DNA of 54,905 bases from an uncultured Bacilli bacterium (GTDB lineage Bacteria > Bacillota_I > Bacilli_A > RF39 > UBA660): assembly GCA_947629445.1 (NCBI GenBank), contig CANRDU010000009.1, positions 1 through 54,905 of the forward strand. The letters run 5' to 3'. Under the pieces are notes generated by a model. The model ran no database searches and had not been told where the DNA came from. It saw only the letters and a list, made by a program, of their open reading frames with translations. Both the position numbers and the translations under genes were made by a program. Every line of letters begins with the position of its first letter. Within the stretch, counting starts at the first letter, position 1. Positions 1 through 8,170 of this stretch are shown piece after piece.

Positions 1-2
1 AC

Positions 3-31
3 AAAAAGAGAAAATTGACTTTTCTCTTTTT
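3..31. terminator. Bidirectional intrinsic terminator
   Basis: A perfect 12-bp inverted repeat (3-14 with 20-31) surrounds a 5-base loop, and its arms are A-rich on the left and T-rich on the right. It lies downstream of the minus-strand TM2 gene and can end transcription from either side. The gene on the left is outside the window. Confidence 0.7.
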
Positions 32-91
32 AATATACTCCTTTTTTATGATGTCCACTAATTAGGGTTCACATCAAAATCTTCCTTTATT

Positions 92-457
92 TTATACTAA
101 AGGACGTCCCTTTCCATCCACTTTTATTACCTCAAATATAATTAAAATTCCTTCTAAAAATCCCCATATACCAGAAAATCCAAAAGTAACTATACCCAAA
201 ATTAGTTGAATCATCGCTTTTTTATAATATCCTAAATAAAAATTATGAATTCCTAATATTCCTGTAAAAAGCGCTAATAAGGCAGCAACCTTTCTAGATT
301 TTGGAAGATCTGTTTCTGTATAATTATAATCTGTTTTAGAAACTTTATCAATTGTTTGTTGTGAAACGGATGAATACGGTAAATTAGCTCCACAAGTAGG
401 ACAATTATGATATTTATCATCTACTTTCGAACCACAATTTCCACATATTTTTGACAT
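92..457 (-). CDS. Zinc-ribbon TM2-domain membrane protein
   Basis: This 121-residue protein has an N-terminal zinc ribbon with cysteines at 5, 8, 19 and 22 (CGNCG...CPTCG). A basic linker leads to a TM2 domain of two hydrophobic helices (about 57-80 and 83-110) with the family's typical short turn (HNFYLGYYKKA). TM2 proteins are small membrane proteins of largely unknown role, so no specific function is claimed. The start has a clear AGGAG site. It follows mnmE by 13 bases on the same strand and is probably cotranscribed with it. In Bacillus this place is held by mnmG (gidA), so the usual mnmE-mnmG pair is interrupted here or mnmG lies elsewhere. Confidence 0.8.
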   Translation of the reverse strand: MSKICGNCGSKVDDKYHNCPTCGANLPYSSVSQQTIDKVSKTDYNYTETDLPKSRKVAALLALFTGILGIHNFYLGYYKKAMIQLILGIVTFGFSGIWGFLEGILIIFEVIKVDGKGRPLV

Positions 458-470
458 ACTATACTCCTTT

Positions 471-1823
471 TTATTTTCCTAAACAAAATCTACTAAACAT
501 TTCATCAATCAATTCATCTGTATAGGTTTCTCCTATAATTTCTCCTAAATTGTTCCATACATTTTTTAAATCAATTTCTATCATATCTATTGGCATATTC
601 TCACTTAAACTATCTCGAATACTACTTAGAGATTCCAAACATTGTTTCAATAAAGAAATACTTCTTGCACTACTCAAATAATTATAATCATTCTGCTCTA
701 TTTCTTCTAAATGGAATAACCTTTTTATTTCCTCTCGTAGTTCTTCAATTCCTCTATTTTCTAAAGCAGACATAAAAATAACGGAACTATTCGTAGGTGG
801 TAATTCTAATTTTTTAGATAAATCATTTTTATTCACAATAATAATAGAAGGTTTCTCTTCGATATGTTTCATTATTTCTTGTTCTTCTTTGGTCAATTCT
901 TCATTATGGTTAAGAACAAATAATACTAAATCTGCTTTATCTATCCATTCTAAACTTTTTTGAACTCCAATTTTTTCTACTACATCATCAGTATCTCTAA
1001 TGCCAGCAGTATCAATCATATGAAGAATAATACCATCAATAGCGATATCCCCTTCTACAATATCACGAGTAGTTCCAGCAATATCTGTAACAATAGCTTT
1101 TTCTTCTTCTAAAAGTCTATTTAAAATACTACTTTTTCCGACATTAGGAGATCCTACAATAACCGTTTGAATACCTTCTTTAATAATAGAACCTGTTTCA
1201 GATTTTTTTAAAATATGTTCAATTTCTTTCTCAATATAAGATACACTTTCTTTTATCTTCTCTATTGTTACAATCTCGATATCTTCATATTCTGGATAAT
1301 CAATATTCACTTCAATATTAGAAATAACATCTACTAATTTATCTCTTAAAGCACTAATCATATTGGATACTTCTCCCGTCATTTGATGGAGCGCTAAAGA
1401 ACGGGATTTCTCGGTTTTAGCCGATATTAAATCCATAACTCCTTCTGCTTCAATTAAATCAATTCTACCATTTAGAAAAGCTCTTTTAGTAAATTCTCCC
1501 GGTTCTGCCAAACGACAGCCATTCGTAAGTAATAATTCTAATATTCTATTAGTGGTTGCAATACCTCCATGAGAATTAATTTCAATGATATCCTCTTTTG
1601 TAAATGTTTTAGGTGCTTTCATGATAGATAGTAATACTTCATCGATAAGTTCTTCTTTATCATAGATATATCCATAGTGAATCGTATGACTAGGAACACT
1701 TGTTAAATCTTTTCCCTTCCATATCTTGCTGACAATCGAAATACTTTCATCGCCACTTACTCGAATAATAGAAATAGCACCTACTCCTAAAGCAGTTGAA
1801 ATAGCAGCAATCGTATCATTCAT
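471..1823 (-). CDS. mnmE: tRNA uridine-5-carboxymethylaminomethyl GTPase MnmE
   Basis: MnmE is the GTPase that works with MnmG to modify U34 of several tRNAs. The 450-residue product has the N-terminal folate-binding domain, a helical region and an inserted G domain near residue 220 with GSPNVGKSS (G1), DIAGTTRD (G2), DTAGIR (G3) and NKND (G4). It ends in CLGK, the conserved C-terminal cysteine motif. I choose the ATG at 1823 because AGAGGTG sits at the right distance. The upstream in-frame GTG at 1832 lies inside that ribosome binding site. A TGT-TAAAAT -10 just upstream suggests its own promoter after the pta terminator. Length and motifs are normal. Confidence 0.97.
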   Translation of the reverse strand: MNDTIAAISTALGVGAISIIRVSGDESISIVSKIWKGKDLTSVPSHTIHYGYIYDKEELIDEVLLSIMKAPKTFTKEDIIEINSHGGIATTNRILELLLTNGCRLAEPGEFTKRAFLNGRIDLIEAEGVMDLISAKTEKSRSLALHQMTGEVSNMISALRDKLVDVISNIEVNIDYPEYEDIEIVTIEKIKESVSYIEKEIEHILKKSETGSIIKEGIQTVIVGSPNVGKSSILNRLLEEEKAIVTDIAGTTRDIVEGDIAIDGIILHMIDTAGIRDTDDVVEKIGVQKSLEWIDKADLVLFVLNHNEELTKEEQEIMKHIEEKPSIIIVNKNDLSKKLELPPTNSSVIFMSALENRGIEELREEIKRLFHLEEIEQNDYNYLSSARSISLLKQCLESLSSIRDSLSENMPIDMIEIDLKNVWNNLGEIIGETYTDELIDEMFSRFCLGK

Positions 1824-1863
1824 AACATGCACCTCTTCTTTATGATTTTAACATAATCACACC

Positions 1864-1890
1864 AAAAAAGAAATAACTGTCGCTATTTCT
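1864..1890 (-). terminator. Intrinsic terminator of pta
   Basis: On the minus strand a 7-bp stem (1884-1890 with 1869-1875) overlaps the pta stop codon and is followed by a run of six T. It separates pta from mnmE. Confidence 0.65.
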
Positions 1891-2857
1891 GTGCTTGAAC
1901 GGCTGTTATCGCAATCACTCCTACGATATCTTCTTTCGTGCAACCTCTTGATAAATCATTAATTGGTTTTGCGATTCCCTGCGTGATTGGTCCATATGCT
2001 TCTGCATGCGCTAAACGTTGCACTAATTTATAACCAATATTTCCAGCATCTAAATCTGGAAATACTAATACATTCGCATGACCTGCTACTTCACTTTCTG
2101 GAGCTTTACTAGCTGCTACTTCTTTTACAATTGCGGCATCTAGTTGTAGTTCTCCATCAATTTTATATTGAGGATACTCCCCTCTTGCTATTTTGGTTGC
2201 CTCTACGACTTTATCAACATCTGCATGAGTAGCACTTCCTTTGGTAGAATGAGAAAGCATAGCCACTACTGGTTCTTTTTCTACTAATAACTCAAAACTT
2301 TCAGCACTACTTCCAGCAATAGCCGCCAACTTTTCGGGAGTCGGATTTTGTTCTAATCCTGAATCTGCAAAAATGAAAGTTCCATTCTCACCATAGTCAC
2401 AATTAGGAACTATCATTAAAAAGAAGGCAGATACTAATTTTACCCCTGGTTTGGTTTTTATAATTTGTAGAGATGGTCTTAACGTATTGGCTGTTGAATG
2501 ACAAGCTCCACTAACAACCCCATCCGCATAACCTAATTTTACCAACATACAAGCATAATACATATAGTCCGTAAGTACTAGTCTTTTTGCTTCTTCGAGG
2601 GTCATTCCCTTCTCTTTACGAAGTTCATATAATTGCTCAATGATTGTATTTGTTCTCTCATCTTCTTCTGGAATAATAACTTCTATATTCGTTAAATCGA
2701 TATCTGATGTTGGTTTTCCAATTAATATGATATGCGCTATATTCTCTATCGTTGCTATTTGAGCTGCCTCTAATACTCTTGTATCCATTGTTTCTGGTAA
2801 AATAATACGTTTTTGATTTTTTCTTGCTCGTTCTTTAATCGTTTCAATAAAATTCAT
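1883..2857 (-). CDS. pta: Phosphate acetyltransferase
   Basis: Pta converts acetyl-CoA and phosphate to acetyl phosphate and CoA, the first step of acetate fermentation with ATP gain by acetate kinase. The 324-residue length matches the short, single-domain Pta of Firmicutes. Visible family signatures include the N-terminal RIILPE segment, GVVSGACHST near residue 125 and the C-terminal GPITQGIAKPINDLSRG. I choose the ATG at 2857 because GGGAAGGGGA precedes it. An in-frame ATG 30 bases upstream lies almost at the expected transcription start below a TGC-TATAAT -10 (2892-2897). The gene separates jag from mnmE, which are adjacent in Bacillus, so it has been inserted into the origin-proximal block. 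Confidence 0.95.
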   Translation of the reverse strand: MNFIETIKERARKNQKRIILPETMDTRVLEAAQIATIENIAHIILIGKPTSDIDLTNIEVIIPEEDERTNTIIEQLYELRKEKGMTLEEAKRLVLTDYMYYACMLVKLGYADGVVSGACHSTANTLRPSLQIIKTKPGVKLVSAFFLMIVPNCDYGENGTFIFADSGLEQNPTPEKLAAIAGSSAESFELLVEKEPVVAMLSHSTKGSATHADVDKVVEATKIARGEYPQYKIDGELQLDAAIVKEVAASKAPESEVAGHANVLVFPDLDAGNIGYKLVQRLAHAEAYGPITQGIAKPINDLSRGCTKEDIVGVIAITAVQAQK

Positions 2858-2891
2858 GGAATCCCCTTCCCTTTCTATTGTTTTCATTTCT

Positions 2892-2897
2892 ATTATA
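2892..2897 (-). promoter_or_regulatory. pta promoter -10 element
   Basis: On the minus strand TGC-TATAAT (extended -10) lies about 35 bases upstream of the chosen pta start. No strong -35 is visible because the jag terminator occupies that position. Confidence 0.5.
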
Positions 2898-2901
2898 GCA
2901 T

Positions 2902-2930
2902 AAAAAAGATAAGAATTTTTTCTTACCTTT
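2902..2930 (-). terminator. Intrinsic terminator of the rnpA-yidC-jag unit
   Basis: Minus-strand RNA forms an 11-bp stem (2920-2930 with 2905-2915, one G-U pair) with a 4-base loop and a U run. It starts at the jag stop codon. Confidence 0.65.
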
Positions 2931-3526
2931 TAATCTCCTATATATTTAATAACAACACAACGATTTGGCTCTTCCCCTACACTTTCCGTTGTGACATTAC
3001 TAAAATCGCTTAATAAAGAATGAACAATTCTTCTTTGATAGGAATTCATTGGATCTAATTTTGCATCCGTTTTTGTTTTTTGAACTTCTCTCACAATATT
3101 TTTTATTTCATATTCAAATCTTTTTATTTTTTTAGCTCGATAATTAGAAGCATCTAAATTTACTTTTATAGAAAATCCAGTTTGATTTTGCAAAGATTGA
3201 CGTAATAGAAGTTGAATAGCATTCATTGTTCTTCCTTCTTTTCCAATTAAAATTGGATTATTGTTAGATACCATTGTAACAGAGAAAATATCTTCTTCTT
3301 CTCTTACCTCTAATTGAATATCTACATTCATTCCCTTACCTATTTCTTTGATATAGCTTTTGATGTAATTCATGATGTCTTCTTTTTTAACAACTTTCAT
3401 TTTATAAAGAGATTCGTTTTCTTCCGCTTCTACTAAGATATCAGAACTATAAACATCCAAATCTTCAATACATTTTTCATAGCAAGCTTCTTCATCTTGA
3501 GCTTCATATTCATATACTTCTATCAT
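2930..3526 (-). CDS. jag: RNA-binding protein Jag/KhpB (SpoIIIJ-associated)
   Basis: This 198-residue protein has the three-part KhpB layout. An N-terminal Jag_N region of about 45 residues comes first. A KH domain follows, with the RNA-binding loop seen as IGKEGRTMNA near residue 98. A C-terminal R3H domain contains YQRRIVHSLL near residue 165. KhpB acts with KhpA as a global RNA binder affecting cell size and division. It lies two bases after yidC in the conserved rnpA-yidC-jag order. A terminator begins at its stop codon. Confidence 0.93.
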   Translation of the reverse strand: MIEVYEYEAQDEEACYEKCIEDLDVYSSDILVEAEENESLYKMKVVKKEDIMNYIKSYIKEIGKGMNVDIQLEVREEEDIFSVTMVSNNNPILIGKEGRTMNAIQLLLRQSLQNQTGFSIKVNLDASNYRAKKIKRFEYEIKNIVREVQKTKTDAKLDPMNSYQRRIVHSLLSDFSNVTTESVGEEPNRCVVIKYIGD

Positions 3527-3528
3527 AA

Positions 3529-4530
3529 CTACTTACTCCTTTTTACAATTAAATTTTGGACAATGGTAAATGAATTATTGGTTATCCAATAGAATATAAT
3601 TGCGGATGACATCGTAAATGACATAAATGTAATTATAATATTCATTATATTCATTGTCGTTTGCATCTGCTTAGCCTGTTCCCCTGCCATTCCTGCTCCA
3701 CTATTTAATTTAAATGAGAAGAAGGTTGCTAAAAATACTAGTATAGGTAATATTACATATAACCAGTTTCCTAACCCTATTCCTTTCATTGGCGAAGTTG
3801 ATAAATGAAAACCTAATAACGTATCTTCAAATAATACTGGCAATCTGTATAATGCTTCATAAAAGGCAAAGAATAATGGAATCTGTATAAAACTAAATAG
3901 ACATCCAGATAAAGGATTAATGCCATATTTCTTATATACAAACATTGTTTCTTGTGCTTTTCTATTCAAGCTATCTTGATCATTTTTATTCCTATATTTC
4001 TTTTCTATCTTATCTAATTCTGGTTGAGCTTTCTTCAAGTTTTCTGATTGTCTAGCTGTTTTTACGGTTACTGGGTATAAAAGTAAGCGAATTAATAAAG
4101 TGACAAAAATAATGGCTAATCCATAATTTCCTAAAAACTTGCCTATTTTAATAAGTACCCAAGATAATGGTCTTACAAATATGGTCGTCCATATTCCTCC
4201 ATTACCGTCACCCAATACTGTAAATTTATCACAAGATGGATAAGAATCGACATCCATAATTTCTGCTATTTTTTTATCGTACTCTTTAGTACCTATTTCC
4301 CCTTCTTCTAAATCTTGTTTATATTTTTCTTCTAATTGTGCTTTGTTATCTCTATATAATTTCAAGATTTCTTCATCAGATGGCTTACATAAAATATTGG
4401 ATGGTAAAACCTGCCCTGTCTCACTGTTGGTAACTACTTTTCCATCTGGCCCTTTTAATTGCTTCGTACAGCCTGTTAAACAAAATACCATTAATATTAG
4501 AAAAGTAATTGCTATTTTTCTTTTCTGCAT
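3529..4530 (-). CDS. yidC: Membrane protein insertase YidC/OxaA (SpoIIIJ type)
   Basis: YidC inserts and folds proteins in the membrane, alone or with Sec. The 333-residue product starts with a lipoprotein signal ending in LTGC (Cys 21), as in Bacillus SpoIIIJ/YqjG. An unusually long charged extracytoplasmic segment of roughly 90 residues follows. The five-helix insertase core comes next, with the conserved groove arginine in FVTLLIRLLLYP and a PLSGC element. A GGAGG site precedes the ATG. Gene order rnpA-yidC-jag is conserved. In spore formers this protein family also supports forespore signalling. The extended segment before TM1 is longer than in Bacillus SpoIIIJ, which may be lineage-specific. 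Confidence 0.95.
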   Translation of the reverse strand: MQKRKIAITFLILMVFCLTGCTKQLKGPDGKVVTNSETGQVLPSNILCKPSDEEILKLYRDNKAQLEEKYKQDLEEGEIGTKEYDKKIAEIMDVDSYPSCDKFTVLGDGNGGIWTTIFVRPLSWVLIKIGKFLGNYGLAIIFVTLLIRLLLYPVTVKTARQSENLKKAQPELDKIEKKYRNKNDQDSLNRKAQETMFVYKKYGINPLSGCLFSFIQIPLFFAFYEALYRLPVLFEDTLLGFHLSTSPMKGIGLGNWLYVILPILVFLATFFSFKLNSGAGMAGEQAKQMQTTMNIMNIIITFMSFTMSSAIIFYWITNNSFTIVQNLIVKRSK

Positions 4531-4538
4531 AGTTCCTC

Positions 4539-4868
4539 CTAACGATATACATTTAAATTTTTAAGGGCTTCTAATAAGTTACTCCTCATTTCTCCATAAT
4601 TTCTAGTTAGAATTCCCTTGCCTAATATTATAATACAATTAAAGTTTTTTTGATAGTCTTTTTCTTGAATAATAGAACGGATTTGCCTTTTCAATTTGTT
4701 TCTTACGACCGCATTTCCTAATTTTTTGCTAACAGAAATACCAAAGTGATACTCTAACTGCTCTACTCTTTCTATATATATAATATAATCTTTATACTTA
4801 TACGGCTTGTTATTATGAATAATTCTTTGAAAATCACGATTATTTTTGACAATATTTTTCTTTTTCAT
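4539..4868 (-). CDS. rnpA: Ribonuclease P protein component
   Basis: RnpA is the protein cofactor of RNase P, which removes 5' leaders from pre-tRNAs. The 109-residue product carries the family signature as GNAVVRNKLKRQIR (RNR motif), with the N-terminal FQRIIHN segment. It lies between rpmH and yidC as in almost all bacteria. The start is supported by AGGTGAT seven bases upstream. A strong terminator separates it from rpmH, and an AT-rich TATAAT-like element directly after that terminator may give it a separate promoter. Confidence 0.96.
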   Translation of the reverse strand: MKKKNIVKNNRDFQRIIHNNKPYKYKDYIIYIERVEQLEYHFGISVSKKLGNAVVRNKLKRQIRSIIQEKDYQKNFNCIIILGKGILTRNYGEMRSNLLEALKNLNVYR

Positions 4869-4898
4869 GCTATCACCTATTCTTCCTATTATAATAAG

Positions 4899-4924
4899 AA
4901 AAAATCCACTGACGACTCAGTGGA
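4899..4924 (-). terminator. Terminator between rpmH and rnpA
   Basis: A perfect 8-bp stem (4917-4924 with 4905-4912) with a 4-base loop is followed on the minus strand by six T. It starts three bases after the rpmH stop codon. It probably uncouples abundant L34 transcription from rnpA-yidC-jag. Confidence 0.8.
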
Positions 4925-4927
4925 CTA

Positions 4928-5050
4928 TTAATGTGATAATACTTTACGCCCTTTTCTTCTTCTATTATTAATAATTTTAGTTTCCATACGAGCGAAAAAA
5001 CCCATTTTTTTGCTTTTCTTACGATTATTTGGTTGATAAGTTCTTTTCAT
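4928..5050 (-). CDS. rpmH: Ribosomal protein bL34, shortened
   Basis: The product begins [15 protein letters not shown] and ends [13 protein letters not shown], which identifies bL34. It has only 40 residues. The family norm is 44 or a little more. Compared with the usual order, the stretch between ARMETK and [10 protein letters not shown] lacks four residues, the first of the two GRKVL-like repeats. I start at the ATG at 5050, which has GGAGGTG at good spacing; the frame stays open further upstream but without family similarity. It is the first minus-strand gene left of the origin. Confidence 0.95.
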   Translation of the reverse strand: MKRTYQPNNRKKSKKMGFFARMETKIINNRRRKGRKVLSH

Positions 5051-5155
5051 TTTCACACCTCCGCTTACTATAATCCCATTCGCTTTATCAATTATATAGA
5101 TTTTTTTGGTATTTGTCAAACATTTTTTATAAGTCACAAAAGTTTATGACATTGC

Positions 5156-5375
5156 TTCGTGCACAATTTTTGAGTTATGCACATTTCATACCCATTCAAA
5201 AAAGGGCATTTTTGCCATTTATACACACTTATGAACACAAATGTGCATAACTTAGGATACTAAATGAATGTTTTTGTGCATAACGAAGTCACAAAAATGT
5301 GCATAACTCCATTTTCAATTAGAAACAATAGAATAGGGGATGTTGATAAAAAAGATTATAAAAAAATTATGCACA
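5156..5375. other. oriC, left cluster of DnaA boxes (rpmH-dnaA intergenic)
   Basis: The 393 bases between rpmH and dnaA hold no gene. They contain five exact copies of TTATGCACA: plus strand at 5175-5183 and 5367-5375, and minus strand at 5242-5250, 5275-5283 and 5298-5306. Nearby one-step variants are TTATACACA at 5219-5227 and TTATCAACA (minus) at 5341-5349. TTATGAACA at 5229-5237 is a further variant. The fit to the DnaA box TTATNCACA and the position next to dnaA identify this as the upstream half of a bipartite origin, which also doubles as the dnaA regulatory region. Position 5 of the box is G in every exact copy. Confidence 0.9.
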
Positions 5376-5443
5376 TTTTCTTTTTTTTTAAATGGAAATA
5401 GTGTAGAATATAGGTGTAAATAACTTTAAAGTGGGGTGATTGT

Positions 5444-6796
5444 ATGGATTTAGATAGCATTTGGGATTCATTTTTAGAAAAAATTAAAGATCAACTAGCA
5501 GAAACTTCGTATGAAATATGGTTTTCAGAAACAAAATTAATTTCTTTAAATGATGGAGTAGCAAAAGTCCTGGTTCCTTCCCATGTTCATAAAAAAAATT
5601 TAAAAGAACACTATATTGATTTAATCGAAGAAAAATTTTGCGAAGTTACAGGAACAAATTTTAAATTTGAATTCTTTATTGAGGAAGAAATTGAAAAAGA
5701 AATTGTTGTTAATACGGATGAAATAGGGATACCATCTACGAATTTTGAAAGTAATCTAGATGCTAGATATCGATTCGATAACTTTGTAATAGGGAAGAGT
5801 AATAAGTTTGCTGCAACTAGTGCACTCGCTGTAGCAGAACAACCTGGAAATATGTACAACCCTTTATTTATATATGGATCTAGTGGACTTGGTAAAACCC
5901 ATCTTATGCACGCAATAGGGAATTATATTGTTGAAAATAATCGAAAAATGAAAGTTTTATATATTCCTTGTGACAAATTTGTTTCAGACTTTGTTGATAT
6001 TTGGCGCAAAAGTGCAAATGAAAATAATACAGAGATTATTAAGAGTTTTAAAAATAAATATCGGGAAATTGATGTATTAATTATTGATGATATCCACAAT
6101 CTAGTAGGGGCTACCAGTGCTCAGCAAGAATTCTTTAATACCTTTAACGAATTATATAATAATAAGAAACAAATTATTATTTCTTCAGACCGTTCACCAG
6201 AAGATATCAAGAAATTAGAGGAAAGATTAAAAACAAGATTCAGTTGGGGATTGCAAATTGATATTTTACCTCCTGAATTCGAACTAAGAATGAATATTAT
6301 TAATAAAAAAATAGAGATGCAGGACTTAGAAAATAAATTTCCTGAAGACGTAAAAGAATATATTGCTAGTAACTGCGTAGGGGACATTCGAAAACTAGAA
6401 GGCGCTATCACTCGTGTCTATGCTTATGCAACTATTATGAACGGCTCTGATATCACATTTGATTTGGCAGTTGAAGCTCTTAAAGATTTCTTTGTCCAAA
6501 CCCCAATATCTAAAAATAAAATGGAACAAGTTATTCAATTAGTAAGTGAAAATTATAATATCAGTGCTGATGATTTAAAAAGTAAAAAGAAAACGAATAA
6601 TATTGCAATTCCACGTATGATTGCTATGTATATCTGTAGAATTTATCTAGAAGAAAATTTAACAAAGATTGGAATTGAGTTTGGTGGTAAAAATCATACC
6701 ACTGTTATTCATGCTGTTGAAAAAATCAAAAAAGAAATATTAAGAGACGAAGCTCTCAATAATGAGATTCAAAAAATTATAAACAAAATTCATTAA
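5444..6796 (+). CDS. dnaA: Chromosomal replication initiator DnaA
   Basis: DnaA binds the origin boxes and opens the duplex. The 450-residue product has domain I (about 1-85), a short linker, an AAA+ core with Walker A GSSGLGKTHL near residue 148 and Walker B LIIDDIH near 210, and a C-terminal helix-turn-helix. The DNA-recognition signature reads GGKNHTTVIHA, where the usual form is GGRDHTTV(L/I)HA: the Arg-Asp pair is Lys-Asn. The Asp is a known base-contacting position in E. coli DnaA (D433). The start has GGGTGAT seven bases upstream. Flanking boxes imply autoregulation. Confidence 0.98.
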   Translation: MDLDSIWDSFLEKIKDQLAETSYEIWFSETKLISLNDGVAKVLVPSHVHKKNLKEHYIDLIEEKFCEVTGTNFKFEFFIEEEIEKEIVVNTDEIGIPSTNFESNLDARYRFDNFVIGKSNKFAATSALAVAEQPGNMYNPLFIYGSSGLGKTHLMHAIGNYIVENNRKMKVLYIPCDKFVSDFVDIWRKSANENNTEIIKSFKNKYREIDVLIIDDIHNLVGATSAQQEFFNTFNELYNNKKQIIISSDRSPEDIKKLEERLKTRFSWGLQIDILPPEFELRMNIINKKIEMQDLENKFPEDVKEYIASNCVGDIRKLEGAITRVYAYATIMNGSDITFDLAVEALKDFFVQTPISKNKMEQVIQLVSENYNISADDLKSKKKTNNIAIPRMIAMYICRIYLEENLTKIGIEFGGKNHTTVIHAVEKIKKEILRDEALNNEIQKIINKIH

Positions 6797-6799
6797 TAA

Positions 6800-6925
6800 T
6801 GTGCATAGATTGTTTATAATTAAAAATTATGCACATACATGTTCACTATATAAAATAAGGTTGAACTAAAGTTATGCACATCTATGAACATCACTAATAA
6901 TAATATTATTATATAAATAATAATT
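6800..6925 (+). other. oriC, right cluster with candidate DnaA-trio and unwinding element
   Basis: The dnaA-dnaN gap holds TTATGCACA at 6827-6835 and 6872-6880, and variants CTATGCACA (minus, 6800-6808) and CTATGAACA (6882-6890). Directly after the last box comes 6894-6911, readable as CTA-ATA-ATA-ATA-TTA-TTA. The complementary strand reads 3'-GAT-TAT-TAT-TAT-AAT-AAT-5', with A in the centre of each triplet, as in the DnaA-trio element of Bacillus. Pure A/T sequence continues to about 6925 and is the likely unwinding site. This is known architecture for Bacillus-type origins; the assignment here is inferred. Confidence 0.75.
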
Positions 6926-6940
6926 AGAAATGAGGAACAC

Positions 6941-8062
6941 ATGAAACTAAAAATTAAACAAAAAATATTAATGGAACATTTAAACTATGTTATTAAAGGA
7001 ATATCATCCAAAAACTTAATACCTATTTTAAACTGTATTAAATTCGATCTTAAAAAAGAAGGTCTATATTTAATGAGTACGGATAATGAAATAGCAATTA
7101 AGACATTTATTGATGCAAAAGACATAGAAGAAATCGAAGAAAAAGGGGATATCGTCGTTTCTGGAAAGTATATCTATGATATTATTAGAAAACTTTCTAA
7201 TGAAGTTATTAATTTAGAGGAAATTATTTCTTCACAATTATTAATTACGACAGAAAAATCTTCTTTTAAATTAAATTGTAATAATTCATCAGAATTTCCT
7301 AACTTAGATTTAGAATTTAGTAAAAATCCTATTTCTATTAATCAACAAGCTTTTAAAACGATGATTAACCAAACAATCTTTGCTACTTCTAGCCAAGAAT
7401 CAAGACCAGTATTAACAGGAATTAATTTTAAAATAGAAGGTATTAAATTTGAATGTACGGCAACGGATTCTTATCGTTTAGCTCGTAAGGAAATTGAGCT
7501 ATCTGATCCAATTGATCAAAATGTAGATATTATTGTCCCAGCTAAAAATTTATTAGAAGTAACAAGATTACTAAATAGTGATGAAGAAGATTTACAATTA
7601 CATATTTTTAATAATAAAATTATTTTTAATTTTGGTAGTTTAATTATTATGTCTCGTTTAATTAATGGAACTTATCCAGATACTAATAAATTAATACCAG
7701 AAGAATTTATGACAACAATTAAAGTAAATTTAAATAATTTCTTTGATTCTATTGATAGGGCATCATTATTAACAAATGAAGAAGAAAAAAATATTATCAA
7801 ACTAGAAAGTAAAGGGGATTATCTACTAATTTCTTCTAATATTCCTGAAATAGGAAATGTAGAAGAAAAGGTAGAATTACCTGAAAAAATTGATGAGAAT
7901 GTCAAAATTGCCTTTAGTTCAAAATATATGATGGATGCTGTTAAAGTATTTAATAGTGAAGAGATTTCCATTAAGTATAATGGGGAAATTAGACCAATCA
8001 TTATAACAGATGGAGAAAGTGATCAATTGATTCAATTAATCGTACCTATTCGGACATATTAA
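6941..8062 (+). CDS. dnaN: DNA polymerase III beta sliding clamp
   Basis: DnaN is the ring-shaped clamp that tethers polymerase III to DNA. The 373-residue length and three repeated folds fit. Recognisable segments are TSSQESRPVLTGINF near residue 150, ATDSYRLA near 178 and the C-terminal LIVPIRTY, close to the usual (M/L)PxR end. GAGGAA precedes the ATG. It directly follows the right half of oriC, as in most Firmicutes. A terminator overlaps its last codons, so it is separated from the following comK homologue. Confidence 0.97.
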   Translation: MKLKIKQKILMEHLNYVIKGISSKNLIPILNCIKFDLKKEGLYLMSTDNEIAIKTFIDAKDIEEIEEKGDIVVSGKYIYDIIRKLSNEVINLEEIISSQLLITTEKSSFKLNCNNSSEFPNLDLEFSKNPISINQQAFKTMINQTIFATSSQESRPVLTGINFKIEGIKFECTATDSYRLARKEIELSDPIDQNVDIIVPAKNLLEVTRLLNSDEEDLQLHIFNNKIIFNFGSLIIMSRLINGTYPDTNKLIPEEFMTTIKVNLNNFFDSIDRASLLTNEEEKNIIKLESKGDYLLISSNIPEIGNVEEKVELPEKIDENVKIAFSSKYMMDAVKVFNSEEISIKYNGEIRPIIITDGESDQLIQLIVPIRTY

Positions 8063-8083
8063 TAAAAAATATGTCTTTTTTTT
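8053..8083 (+). terminator. Terminator of dnaN
   Basis: An 8-bp stem (8053-8060 with 8068-8075) that includes the end of dnaN is followed by eight T. It isolates dnaA-dnaN from comK. Confidence 0.8.
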
Positions 8084-8170
8084 AGGTTATTAGACAAAAT
8101 TCAACAAATTTCGATAAAGTAGGGGAGTATAAGAGAGATATTCAATTTTGAATTAGGGGGAGGTGTAGTT

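Noticed and set aside
2858..2887. Earlier ATG for pta
   Set aside because: It lies at about the predicted transcript start; the ATG at 2857 has a strong purine-rich site.
6894..6925. A/T repeat after dnaA as a microsatellite
   Set aside because: Its position next to DnaA boxes and triplet phase fit the origin unwinding element better.
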